DNA from: Eubacteriales bacterium
GTDB lineage: Bacteria > Bacillota > Clostridia > Oscillospirales > Butyricicoccaceae
Direction of reading: 5' to 3'
NCBI GenBank assembly: GCA_030539335.1
Contig: JAUNSG010000004.1
Coordinates: 62,001 to 126,000, forward strand
DNA length: 64,000 bases
The notes under the pieces were generated by a model, which saw only the letters and a list, made by a program, of their open reading frames with translations, did not search any database and was not told the DNA's origin. Below, in pieces: positions 15,609 through 24,100 of the stretch. The translations under genes and the position numbers were made by a program. How positions within the stretch are numbered: position 1 is the stretch's first letter; every line of letters begins with the position of its first letter.

Positions 15609-15687
15609 TCGGTAATACCCCCTGTATTTCTTTGGATATACTCCTGGAAGTGGGAAAAATTTCTTCCAGGGCCTTTGTTTTTTTTGC

Positions 15688-16893
15688 TTATTCTGTTTTT
15701 TTATCAGGACGATGAGCCGCAATGCGCTCCTCGTTCCAATTCCGTTTTATCTGCTGCCGTGCCCGGGCAATCGCCATCGCCCCGTCCGGCACATCCTCCG
15801 TCACCGTGGAGCCGGCCGCCGTCAGCACGCGGTCTCCCAGCTGCACCGGTGCAACCAAATTGGTATTGCAGCCGAGAAAGCAGTCGTCGCCAATCTCCGT
15901 GCGGTATTTGGCATAGCCGTCGTAATTGACCACCACGGTACCACAGCCAAAGTTGACGCGCTGTCCCACTGCGGCATCGCCGATATACGTCAGATGGGAA
16001 GCCTTTGTGTCATCGCCGATCGTCGCATTTTTCAGCTCCACGAAATCACCGATTTTCGTCCGGTCACCGACCGTACAGCCGGGACGGATATAGGCAAACG
16101 GGCCGACCGTGGCTTCCGCGCCAATCGTGCTCTCCAGCACCTGGGATGCATTGACCTCCGTGTGGTCTCCGATGCAGGCCCGCTTGAGCACCGTGTTCGG
16201 GCCGATCGTGCTGTGCTCTCCGACCGTACAGCCGGGATACAGCATCGAACCGGGCAGGATGCAGCTTCCCGCACCAATGGAGACATCGGCCGCAATCCAT
16301 GTGCCGGCCGGATCCAAAATCGTAACTCCCTGCTCCATCAGCCGGTCGGTGACACGATCCCGCAGAACACTCTGTGCCCGATGCGCCAGTTTTGCAGACG
16401 TCACCGCCCGATCGGCATCGGTGATCTCCTCCGCCTTTGCCGCCTTCGCCAGCTGTTCCAGGGAGCAATCGTCCTGTCCCAGCCATTCAGGCAGAAGCCC
16501 CGCCGCAAAGACGGCGCCAATCGTGATTCCATGACTGTCGCGGATGAGCATCGCACCGTGTCGTGCGCGCTGCGCCTCTCCGGCCATCCGGCAATAGTCC
16601 TCCCGGGTCCAGGTCGGAACCGGACGTGCCAACAGCATCACACCCTGGCCATCCGGCAGATCGGCCGACGCAAGCCGCTGGGTCAATCCGGCCTCTTCCG
16701 GACAAAGCCGCGACTCCGGCATCGGTTCCTGTTCCGCCTCCGCATGGAGGTAAACACGGTTCCATTCCGTCGGAAGGCCGCGCAGTATGTGCTGTACGGC
16801 AGGCTCCAGCAGAACCGGACGCGAAAAATCAAACAATCCGTCTGTTCCCCGGCAGCCGCCGAGCAGTACGGCATTCCAATGGGTCTGTGACAT
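15688..16893 (-). CDS. glmU: GlmU-like protein: glucosamine-1-phosphate acetyltransferase domain with degenerate uridylyltransferase half
   Basis: 401 residues against about 455 for normal GlmU. The C-terminal left-handed beta-helix (about 195-390) is intact: hexapeptides such as VSIGAGSCILPG, GPFAYIRPGCTVGDRTKIGDFVELKNATIG, the catalytic-type His300 in SHLTYIGD, and NFGCGTVVVNYDG. The N-terminal half keeps only traces (AVLLGGCRGTDGLFDFSRPV, LLEPAVQHILRG). The AxGxGTRM nucleotide loop with its Lys, the Q-x-x-GTGHA segment and the GDxP metal site are missing. I infer an acetyltransferase-only enzyme. It lies upstream of prs as in other Firmicutes. Confidence 0.85.
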   Translation of the reverse strand: MSQTHWNAVLLGGCRGTDGLFDFSRPVLLEPAVQHILRGLPTEWNRVYLHAEAEQEPMPESRLCPEEAGLTQRLASADLPDGQGVMLLARPVPTWTREDYCRMAGEAQRARHGAMLIRDSHGITIGAVFAAGLLPEWLGQDDCSLEQLAKAAKAEEITDADRAVTSAKLAHRAQSVLRDRVTDRLMEQGVTILDPAGTWIAADVSIGAGSCILPGSMLYPGCTVGEHSTIGPNTVLKRACIGDHTEVNASQVLESTIGAEATVGPFAYIRPGCTVGDRTKIGDFVELKNATIGDDTKASHLTYIGDAAVGQRVNFGCGTVVVNYDGYAKYRTEIGDDCFLGCNTNLVAPVQLGDRVLTAAGSTVTEDVPDGAMAIARARQQIKRNWNEERIAAHRPDKKTE

Positions 16894-16999
16894 AATTGGA
16901 AGTCCTTTCTCCACGCAAACGAAGATACATGTTTATTATACTCTCTTTTTTCGTAAAAATCATCAGTAAAACCATTAAATTTTCTTCTTTTTGATAGAC

Positions 17000-17028
17000 T
17001 TGCACTATCACATTTGTCACGCTATAAT
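17000..17028 (+). promoter_or_regulatory. sigma-A promoter of dnaD-dnaI
   Basis: TTGCAC (17000-17005), 17-bp spacer, TATAAT (17023-17028), followed by a 110-nt leader. Confidence 0.75.
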
Positions 17029-17137
17029 AGAAGCACACGGGAAAGCACAGGACATCCTTTCTACTCTTTTTGTCCTGTTTCCCCGCAAATTTTGATTTGT
17101 TTTTCCATTTTTCGATCTTTTTTGGTAGGAGGACGGT

Positions 17138-18079
17138 ATGTCTTTAACTTCTCTGATCCCGGCGGGCAGCGAATATTGCGTTTTGCGTGCCGATGCCGTC
17201 GACCGGCTGCTCTCCTGCGGCGACAGCGACGGGGCACTTTTGTACCTCTATCTGATCCGCCGCGGCGCCTCTTTCTGCGAGGAGGAGGCCATGCGGGAGC
17301 TGCATTTCAGTCCCGAACGGCTGGCGCGCGCGGTGTTTACCTTGAAAAACCTGCAAATTGCCTCCGAACCGCGTGCGCTTCGCCCGTCCAAATCCACCGA
17401 TTCCCCTGCCCCGCGCTATACGGTCTCCGAGCTGCGCTCCCGCCGCACGGGCGACCGCCGCTTTGAGGCCGTCTGTCAGACCGCCGAAGCGGTCCTTGGA
17501 CGTATGCTGACCGAAAGCCAGCTTCGCACCCTGTACATGGCCTATGACCACCTTGGCCTCCCGGCCGATGTCCTGATCGACCTGCTGACCTATCTGAAAC
17601 AGGAAAAAAAGTCCGTCACACGGCGCGATATCGAGGAACAGGCGTATCTCTGGGCGGATATGGGAATCTTCACGGCGCAGGCCTCCTCCGCCTTCCTCTC
17701 CCGTCTGGAGCAGGAAAAGCCGGTGATCGCCGCCATGCTGCGCGCGCTCGATATGGCCGGACGTTCCCCCTCCCCCAGCGAATACCGTTACCTGTCCGAA
17801 TTTATCCGGCAGGGCTTTGGTCCCGACGCAGTTGCACTCGCCAAGGAGCGGCTGTATCAGCGCATCGGGCGGTTCAGCTGGAAATACCTCAAAGGGATTC
17901 TGGACAGCTGGCATGACAAGGGCGTGCATACGGTAGAAGAAATCACCGCTCTGGAGCCGGATTCGGCACCGAAAAACGCTTCCGCATCCGCTCCCGCCAC
18001 ACAGACGGACAAGCTGCAGGATTGGGAAAAGGACTGGCTCGACCAGCTTCACGCCACCGCACCGAACGGCTGCACCTGA
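17138..18079 (+). CDS. DnaD-domain replication initiation protein
   Basis: 313 residues. The N-terminal part is a winged-helix-like region (FCEEEAMRELHFSPERLARAVFTLK). Residues about 110-185 and 205-285 each resemble a DnaB_2/DnaD domain, and the second ends with the diagnostic YxxxIxxxW pattern (YLKGILDSW). The tail is low complexity (SAPKNASASAPATQTD) with a final acidic DWEKDWLDQLH. DnaD/DnaB proteins help load the replicative helicase. The loader ATPase gene follows 42 nt downstream, so the pair forms a helicase-loading module. AGGAGG precedes the start. Confidence 0.9.
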   Translation: MSLTSLIPAGSEYCVLRADAVDRLLSCGDSDGALLYLYLIRRGASFCEEEAMRELHFSPERLARAVFTLKNLQIASEPRALRPSKSTDSPAPRYTVSELRSRRTGDRRFEAVCQTAEAVLGRMLTESQLRTLYMAYDHLGLPADVLIDLLTYLKQEKKSVTRRDIEEQAYLWADMGIFTAQASSAFLSRLEQEKPVIAAMLRALDMAGRSPSPSEYRYLSEFIRQGFGPDAVALAKERLYQRIGRFSWKYLKGILDSWHDKGVHTVEEITALEPDSAPKNASASAPATQTDKLQDWEKDWLDQLHATAPNGCT

Positions 18080-18121
18080 CCGCCGTGACCTGCATTCCAC
18101 CACAGACAAAGGAGGCCATCC

Positions 18122-19120
18122 ATGGCATACGATAAAACCATCCTCTCTGCCGTCCTGCGGCAGTTGGAAATCACCCGTTCCGAGCATCAGGCGGATGCGG
18201 AGTCCCGCCGCTGGCGGCTTTATGACCGTATCCCCCGTCTGCGCGCCATCGATCAGGAGCTGCAGGGGACCTCTGCCCGCGCCATCCGTATCGCGCTGGA
18301 CTCCGGCGGGGACCCGGAAGACGCCATCCACCGGCTGCGTGACCGCAATCTGGCGCTGCAGGAGGAAAAGCGTTCCCTGCTGCTGCGGCATGGGCTGACC
18401 CCGGACTATCTGTCGCCCGCGGTGGACTGCCCGCTCTGTTCGGACACCGGTTATCGGGACGGCCGCCTGTGCTCCTGTGTGCGCAGTAAATACGCCGCGG
18501 AGCAGACCCGTCGGCTGTCTACCATCCTGCCTATCCAGACCGATACCTTTGATTCATTCCGGTTTGACTATTACAGCAACACCGTGGATCAGCGCCTCGG
18601 TTCCTCCCCACGCTATGTGATGCACAGCAACTTTAATCTCTGCCGTGAATTTGCCGATTCCTTCGGGGAGAAATATGCCAATCTGCTGCTTTTCGGCTCA
18701 TCCGGCCTGGGCAAGACCTTCCTGTCCTCGTGCATCGCGCGGACCGTATCCGAGCACGGCTTTTCCGTTGCTTATGACACCTCGATCCATGTGTTCTCCC
18801 ATTTCGAGGAAGTCAAGTTCAACGGCCCCAACAGCGAACAGGCGGCCCTTTCCCTGGAAAAATACCGTTCGGCCGATCTGCTGATTCTGGACGATCTGGG
18901 GACGGAAATGGGAACCGCCTTCACGACCTCCTGTCTGTATGATCTGCTCAACACCCGCCTGATGAAGCGTCAGCCGGTCATCATCAATACCAACCTCATG
19001 CCAAATGAGCTGGAAAAGCGCTATTCTCCGGCGGTTGCCTCCCGCATCCTCGGCGAATTTACCCTGCTGCGCTTCCTCGGAGAGGATATCCGCCGGGTCC
19101 GCCAGCGGGAAAATCGATAA
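18122..19120 (+). CDS. dnaI: Helicase loader ATPase, DnaI/DnaC-like
   Basis: 332 residues. The N-terminal half is helical and carries a probable zinc site at about residues 102-120 (CPLCSDTGYRDGRLCSC), as in B. subtilis DnaI. The AAA+ domain has Walker A GSSGLGKTF near residue 194, Walker B LLILDDLGTE, and sensor/arginine motifs in NTNLMPNELEKRYSPAVASRI. It delivers the replicative helicase to DNA. AAAGGAGG lies upstream. No clear terminator follows the stop. Confidence 0.93.
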   Translation: MAYDKTILSAVLRQLEITRSEHQADAESRRWRLYDRIPRLRAIDQELQGTSARAIRIALDSGGDPEDAIHRLRDRNLALQEEKRSLLLRHGLTPDYLSPAVDCPLCSDTGYRDGRLCSCVRSKYAAEQTRRLSTILPIQTDTFDSFRFDYYSNTVDQRLGSSPRYVMHSNFNLCREFADSFGEKYANLLLFGSSGLGKTFLSSCIARTVSEHGFSVAYDTSIHVFSHFEEVKFNGPNSEQAALSLEKYRSADLLILDDLGTEMGTAFTTSCLYDLLNTRLMKRQPVIINTNLMPNELEKRYSPAVASRILGEFTLLRFLGEDIRRVRQRENR

Positions 19121-19130
19121 ATCCAAAGAA

Positions 19131-19523
19131 TTGTTACAACTCTTTCACGGTTCGTTAACAACTTCCCGCTTCCTTTCGTGTATAGTATAGCCATGGAAGA
19201 ACAAAAGCATTTCTTCCTCCTCTTTTATAAGAGTACACGAATCGTTTGAATTTTTTCTTACCCCTTTTATTTGTGAAATGTATGCGAACAGGGACGCCGC
19301 CCAGCAATGGGCGGCGTCTCTGCGTTTGCCGCAAAATCGTTTAATATTTGTTACACTTCCTTCATGTTTCGTTTACAATTCTCCCGCTGAGATGCGATAT
19401 ACTATTCGTACAGAGAAAACACACTCTGTATAAAAGATATGCCGGTATCTTTTTTTCTCTTACCCCCTTTTATTTGTGAAACGTATGTAAGTAAAACGGT
19501 CGCCCTGTCCGGGCGGCTGTTTT
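19131..19523 (+). repeat. Two tandem imperfect copies of a ~200-bp noncoding unit
   Basis: The copies begin at 19131 and 19348. Each opens with TTGTTACA, then TTCGTT(A/T)ACAA, CCCGCT, and a TATAGT/TATACT hexamer. About 125 bp (copy 1) or 110 bp (copy 2) further on come TCTTACCCC(C)TTTTATTTGTGAAA and GTATG (19255-19284; 19457-19486). Each ends in a GC-rich hairpin (19293-19318; 19493-19523). Between them the sequence diverges. Copy 2 contains ACAGAG/CTCTGT and AGATA/TATCT stems followed by seven T (ending about 19457), so a roughly 50-nt RNA could be made. No coding capacity is convincing. Confidence 0.7.
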
Positions 19524-19528
19524 GCTGT

Positions 19529-19553
19529 CTCCGGAATCTTTGCAATTCCGGAG
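19529..19553. repeat. Perfect hairpin CTCCGGAAT/ATTCCGGAG
   Basis: Nine-base-pair perfect stem with a 7-nt loop and no T run. It stands between the tandem noncoding units and the long palindrome. Confidence 0.55.
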
Positions 19554-19576
19554 GAACATGGTATACTGGCATTGGG

Positions 19577-19679
19577 GTGTCCGAATATTTTGACGATTTC
19601 TACAAAGGCGGGCTGCATTTTCCTTTCGAATCCACCTCGCCTTTGCGAAATTTTCGTCATATTCTTTGTCTTCGGATAC
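19577..19679. repeat. Long imperfect palindrome, MITE-like or structured RNA
   Basis: The 103-bp segment has arms GTGTCCGAA...TGACGA..TTTC..CAAAGGCG and the matching CGCCTTTG.GAAA..TCGTCA...TTCGGATAC around a ~27-bp centre. It ends 30 bp before the nuclease gene start. It has terminal-inverted-repeat geometry but no transposase and no second copy in this window. Confidence 0.55.
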
Positions 19680-19709
19680 TGCCTAGATTTTTTTCTGAGG
19701 AGGCCCGCA

Positions 19710-20813
19710 ATGGCCGTCATTTTCCATGCTGCCGATCTGCACATCGGCGCACGTTTTGATTTTCTTCCGACCGATCTGGCGCGCAAAGCGATTGTCCGCC
19801 AGCTCGCCGCACTGCGGGATTTTCTGGCGGATGCCGCAGAACACCACGCGGATGCGGTTTTGCTCGCCGGCGACCTGTTCGATACCCCGGAGGTCCCGGC
19901 GCCGCTTGCCTCCGCCGTCTTTTCGCTGCTGGAGGCCTGCACCGCCCCGGTCTTTCTTTCTCCGGGCAATCACGATTATTATTTTCCGCGCAGCCCCTAT
20001 GCACATCCCCTACCGTCCAACGTCACGGTGTTTACCGAGCGCACACTCACGCCGGTCGCCCTGCCTGACGGACAGACGGTCATCTGGGGCGCGGCCTTTC
20101 AGGACACTAAGGCCAGCATTCCGCTCCATGCCCCGCTCGACCCGCACCGGATCAACCTCGGTCTGGTGCACGGGGAAATCGGCAGCGACGGCGGATACAA
20201 CCCCATTCGCGAGGAAGACGTGCGAAACAGCGGCTTTGACTACCTCGCCCTGGGGCACAACCATCGGTTTCCCGGCGTCTTCCGCTGGGGAGACACCACG
20301 GTGAGCTGTCCCGGCTGCCTGACACCGACTTCCACCGCAGAAACCGGGAAAAAGGGCTATCTCGCCGGAACCGTCTCCAAACACGCCGCGGCCATGGACT
20401 TCTTTCCATCCACGGCCATCCGCATGGAAGAGATCAGCCTTCCGATGGACCGCATCCTGTCCGACCGCATGCTCGCCGAGCAGCTCCTCCCGCACATGCC
20501 GGAGGACCCCGCGTCCGTCTGCTGTACCATCCAGCTGACCGGCTCCCGCTCCTTTGCGCCCAACCTCGCCGCTTTGGAGCAGTCCCTCCGCCCGGTCTTT
20601 TTCCATGTCCGTCTGCGCGACCACGCGGTTGCTCTGGACGATTTATACCGCTACGAGAGGGACGACAGCCTGTGCGGCTATGTCACGCGCGATCTCAAGC
20701 AGCAGATCGACCATGCCGCCACCGAAGAGCAGCACGCGAAGCTGACACTCGCCCTGGAATTTGCACTCGCCGCCCTGGAGGGGCGCACATTGGTAGAAGG
20801 AGGAGATTCATGA
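19710..20813 (+). CDS. SbcD/YhaO-like DNA repair metallophosphoesterase
   Basis: 367 residues. Calcineurin-like motifs are MAVIFHAADLHIGARFDF (D-x-H), LLAGDLFDTPEVP (GDxxD), LSPGNHDYYFP (GNHD), LVHGEIGS and LALGHNHRF (GHxH). This is the Mre11/SbcD family; length and lack of the long cap fit YhaO, whose partner is a YhaN-type ATPase. Such an ATPase is encoded at 41072-42949 in this window rather than adjacent. GAGGAGG precedes ATG 19710. The stop overlaps the next start (ATGA). Confidence 0.88.
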   Translation: MAVIFHAADLHIGARFDFLPTDLARKAIVRQLAALRDFLADAAEHHADAVLLAGDLFDTPEVPAPLASAVFSLLEACTAPVFLSPGNHDYYFPRSPYAHPLPSNVTVFTERTLTPVALPDGQTVIWGAAFQDTKASIPLHAPLDPHRINLGLVHGEIGSDGGYNPIREEDVRNSGFDYLALGHNHRFPGVFRWGDTTVSCPGCLTPTSTAETGKKGYLAGTVSKHAAAMDFFPSTAIRMEEISLPMDRILSDRMLAEQLLPHMPEDPASVCCTIQLTGSRSFAPNLAALEQSLRPVFFHVRLRDHAVALDDLYRYERDDSLCGYVTRDLKQQIDHAATEEQHAKLTLALEFALAALEGRTLVEGGDS

Positions 20814-21652
20814 GCTTTCCATCCCGCCGTCTTGCGTTCCGCATCCTCCTTTCTTTTCTGATTGTGACCTGCGGAGCGCGCCAGTTCATCAACCACAACT
20901 ATGAAAATGTTTTCCTGTGTGTGCTTTCGTTCCTTCTGTTGGGTATCCCGGCTTTCTTCGAACGCAAGCTGGAAATCTCTATCCCCAACACGCTCGCCAT
21001 CATTATCATGCTGTTTGTGTTCTGTGCCGAGATTCTCGGGGAGATCAACGCCTTTTATCTGAAATTCCCGCTCTGGGATACGCTCCTGCACACCACGAAC
21101 GGGTTCTTGATGGCAGCCATCGGCTTTTCCCTCGTCGATCTGTTCAACCGCAGCGACCGGTTCCTCGTCCAGCTCTCCCCACTGTTCATCGCGATCATGG
21201 CGTTTTGCTTTTCCATGACGATCGGTGTCCTGTGGGAATTCTGCGAGTGTGCTTCGGATCTGTTCTTACATACGGATGCACAGAAGGATTTTTTTGTCAC
21301 CTCCATCCACTCCGTCGCACTCAATCCGGATGGGGTCAACGTCCCGGCCCATGTGGAAATCCAATCCCTGCTGGTCAACGGAGAGGACTGGATGGAAAAA
21401 TACGGCGGCTATCTGGACATCGGCCTGCTCGATACCATGAAGGATCTGTTTGTCAATTTCATTGGAGCCGTTGTGTTCTCCGTGATCGGATACGTTTACG
21501 TCAAGCGCCGTGGGCAGACCACATTTGCCCGCCGCTTTATTCCAACCGTCTTCCGCGGCGATCATCTGGACAGCTTTGGAAATCCCCTTCCCGAAGATCC
21601 CGACGGGAAAATGCTCCAAAAACGGGATGCAAATTTCCGGCCAAAAAAATAA
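20810..21652 (+). CDS. Multi-pass membrane protein, DUF2238/YjdF-like
   Basis: 280 residues with about six membrane segments between residues 10 and 230. The segment WDTLLHTTNGFLMAAIGFSLVDLFNR and the later SMTIGVLWEFCECASDLF match what I recall of the YjdF/DUF2238 family; the conserved acidic and His residues in the membrane would suit an enzymatic or ion site, but function is unknown. It is translationally coupled to the nuclease gene, yet no functional connection is evident. Confidence 0.75.
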   Translation: MSFPSRRLAFRILLSFLIVTCGARQFINHNYENVFLCVLSFLLLGIPAFFERKLEISIPNTLAIIIMLFVFCAEILGEINAFYLKFPLWDTLLHTTNGFLMAAIGFSLVDLFNRSDRFLVQLSPLFIAIMAFCFSMTIGVLWEFCECASDLFLHTDAQKDFFVTSIHSVALNPDGVNVPAHVEIQSLLVNGEDWMEKYGGYLDIGLLDTMKDLFVNFIGAVVFSVIGYVYVKRRGQTTFARRFIPTVFRGDHLDSFGNPLPEDPDGKMLQKRDANFRPKK

Positions 21653-21662
21653 AGATAACGCA

Positions 21663-21694
21663 CAACAGCCACCGGCCAAAGCCGGTGGCTGTTG
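21663..21694. terminator. Bidirectional terminator-like hairpin
   Basis: CAACAGCCACCGGC-CAAA-GCCGGTGGCTGTTG, a perfect 14-bp stem between convergent genes. The T run is weak. Confidence 0.7.
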
Positions 21695-21736
21695 CATTAA
21701 CAAGAAATAACAAGAAAGTGTTTCCTATTCCTTTTC

Positions 21737-22768
21737 TTAGAAGCCTGCTGCCTCAAGATCTGCCATCAGTTCGTCGTAAACTTCCTGTGCGTTATCCGCC
21801 GTAACTACCTGGAACGGGTTGTCATTTTCCTTCTCAACGCTCTCACCTTCCAGAATCTTAACCGCCAGCTCTACGCCGCCGTAGCCTTCCTGTACCGGAT
21901 CCTGCGCTGCTGTACCGGTCATCTCGCCAGCCAGAATGGATTCCAGACCACCGATGGAGCCATCGAAGCCATATACCGTGATCTGATCTTCCTTACCAGC
22001 GGACTTCACTGCCTCATAAGCGCCCAGTGCCATCTCGTCGTTCGTTGCCGCGATCGCTGTCAGATCCGGATTGGCCTGAATGAAGTTCTCCGCTACGGTA
22101 ACGCCCTTTGCACGGTCGGAGTCCGCCGGCTGAATGCCGAGAACCTCTGCACCTGCAGCCTCAACGCCGTCTGCAATGCCGTTGCAGCGGTCGTCATGTA
22201 CGGTGGTGCCAACCAGTCCGCGGATCAGGGCAACCTTTGCACTGCTGTCCTGCTGGCCGATATAATCGCCCAGTGCCTTGCCGGCATCGTAGTTGTTGGT
22301 GCCGAGGAATGCATCATACGCATCTTCGTCCGGCAGCGAGGAGTCGATTTCTACCAGCGGCATGCCATCTGCATGAACATCCGCTGCGGTGGAAACAACA
22401 GTATCCGGATTGTTTGCGGACAGTACGATGGCATCCGTACCAGCCGAAACAGCGTCCAGAATCTGGTTGCACTGCTCCTGTGCATTGGACTCGTCGTTCG
22501 GTCCGATAACATTTACGGTGTAACCATAGTCCTTACCAGCCAGAATACCGCCGGCCTGTACTGCATGCCAGTAGTCGGAATTCAGTGCCATTGTGATAAC
22601 GGTAATGGTTCCCTTGCTGCCTGCGTCCGAAGCGGCTGCTGCGGAACCTGCCGATGCAGAACCTGCCGGCGCCGCTGCTTCATTGCTCGAGCCGCCACAT
22701 CCGGCGAGGCTTCCCACGGTCAGAGCACCTGCCAGTGCCATTGCGAAAAATCTCTTACTATGTTTCAT
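21737..22768 (-). CDS. Sugar/inositol ABC transporter solute-binding lipoprotein
   Basis: 343 residues. A lipobox SLAGCGG (Cys at about 24) is followed by a low-complexity Ala/Ser/Gly spacer and a type I periplasmic-binding fold related to RbsB: ITVITMALNSDYWHAVQAGG, GPNDESNAQEQCNQILDAVS, DAIVLSANNPDTVVS, AATNDEMALGAYEAVK. It should capture a sugar or polyol outside the membrane. It lies downstream of two Gfo/Idh/MocA dehydrogenases on the same strand, but no permease or ATPase gene is in the window. Ligand unknown. Confidence 0.92.
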   Translation of the reverse strand: MKHSKRFFAMALAGALTVGSLAGCGGSSNEAAAPAGSASAGSAAAASDAGSKGTITVITMALNSDYWHAVQAGGILAGKDYGYTVNVIGPNDESNAQEQCNQILDAVSAGTDAIVLSANNPDTVVSTAADVHADGMPLVEIDSSLPDEDAYDAFLGTNNYDAGKALGDYIGQQDSSAKVALIRGLVGTTVHDDRCNGIADGVEAAGAEVLGIQPADSDRAKGVTVAENFIQANPDLTAIAATNDEMALGAYEAVKSAGKEDQITVYGFDGSIGGLESILAGEMTGTAAQDPVQEGYGGVELAVKILEGESVEKENDNPFQVVTADNAQEVYDELMADLEAAGF

Positions 22769-23021
22769 CTTTTGTCTTCCTCCAAGTTTTTTATTTTACC
22801 TCTGCATATCGGCGCACATCCTGAGGAGAGTAAGTGCACCGCAGGCAAAGCTGTGCAAGGATCTGCGCCCCTATGCAGAAAGCAATCGAATTTAGTTGTT
22901 TTTTACAACATTATACCTTCTCCCGTATCCATGCCGGATACGAAAATAAGATTTGTTTCGTGGTGTCCTCCCTCCTATGGGTCTGCAACCCCACAGGAGG
23001 AGAGAACAACCAGGGAATCAA

Positions 23022-24038
23022 TTATGACAAATAAAGCAATGGATGGTGATCCAGCTCAATCTGTTCGATCGTTCCGCTCTTCTGTGACCGGATGAGCGCG
23101 TCGGCCGTGACCGCCGCCACATAGCCATCCCACGCGGATGCGCCTTCGAGGTGTCCGCGGCGGATACCGTCCAACCATGCGTTCAATTCCACATCATAGG
23201 AATCCAGGAACCGCAGTACCCAATCGGTCTCCAGCGCAACCGAACGCATCGCGTTGCTTCGGATGGTCAGATTGCTCGGCTCCGCCATGCGGAGGACGCC
23301 ATTTTCACACACAACCTCGCACTGGATATCATAGCCAAACTGACAGTTGACATATACCTCCAGATTGATTACCGTCCCGCGCGCCGTCTGCAAAAGGATC
23401 AGCTGTGGATCCCGCAGTCCCTCCGCTGCATTGGCGGATTGTGTCGGAAACATCACCTGTGCACTCACATAGTCGTCATCCAGAAGCCAGCGTGTGATAT
23501 CAATTTCATGGATTGCCGTCTGTGTAATTGACATCTCCGTGGTGAATTCTCCATGCGGTGCAATGTTGCGGTGTGCACAGTGAACCATCAGCGGCTTGCC
23601 GTATTCGCCGCTGTCCACGGCCTCTTTGAGCTGGCCATACCCCTTGTCATAGCGGCGCATAAAGCCAACCTGTACCAGACGCTTCCCCGCCCGGACCTCT
23701 GCATCCACCACTCTCCGGCATCCTTCCGCCGTGATCGCCAATGGCTTTTCACAGAAAACATATTTCCCGCACGCGATCGCTGCAAGGACCTGTTCCTCAT
23801 GGAACTGGCTCGGTGAGGTGATGACAACCGCATCCACGTCCGGCGCCTGCAGCAGCGCTTCAAAACCATCCTCAACCCGCGCCCCGCAGATCGCTGCGGC
23901 CGCCTCAGCCGGTGCCCGTCTGCGGGAAGAAACGGCAGTGACCCGTGCCCCGCGGCAATGCTCGGTGATACGCCGGATATGATCCACACCGATCTGCCCT
24001 GTTCCAACAACACCAATCCGAATCTCGTCCAACGACAT
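23022..24038 (-). CDS. Gfo/Idh/MocA-family NAD(P)-dependent oxidoreductase, inositol dehydrogenase-like
   Basis: 338 residues with the Rossmann loop GVVGTGQIGVDH, the catalytic EKPLA motif (FCEKPLAI), and QTAIHEIDITRWLL carrying the conserved Asp/His pair. The family oxidises sugars or inositols with NAD(P). ATG 24038 is chosen; a GTG at 24041 is adjacent. Lies 62 nt after the related gene at 24101, so the two may oxidise one ligand in sequence or different stereoisomers. Confidence 0.92.
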   Translation of the reverse strand: MSLDEIRIGVVGTGQIGVDHIRRITEHCRGARVTAVSSRRRAPAEAAAAICGARVEDGFEALLQAPDVDAVVITSPSQFHEEQVLAAIACGKYVFCEKPLAITAEGCRRVVDAEVRAGKRLVQVGFMRRYDKGYGQLKEAVDSGEYGKPLMVHCAHRNIAPHGEFTTEMSITQTAIHEIDITRWLLDDDYVSAQVMFPTQSANAAEGLRDPQLILLQTARGTVINLEVYVNCQFGYDIQCEVVCENGVLRMAEPSNLTIRSNAMRSVALETDWVLRFLDSYDVELNAWLDGIRRGHLEGASAWDGYVAAVTADALIRSQKSGTIEQIELDHHPLLYLS

Positions 24039-24100
24039 CACCTCACATCAATCCTTTCCTTCCGGCTCTCTCTCCAACCGGATCTCTCTCTGTACAAAAA

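Noticed and set aside
15643..15690. Hairpin CCTGGAAG/CTTCCAGG with a plus-strand T run between glmU and prs
   Set aside because: Its T run is on the plus strand, where no gene ends; glmU and prs are on the minus strand, so I do not call it a terminator.
19439..19759. 106-codon plus-strand frame through the tandem noncoding unit
   Set aside because: No ribosome site, unrelated to any family, and it runs across the hairpins and palindrome into the nuclease gene.
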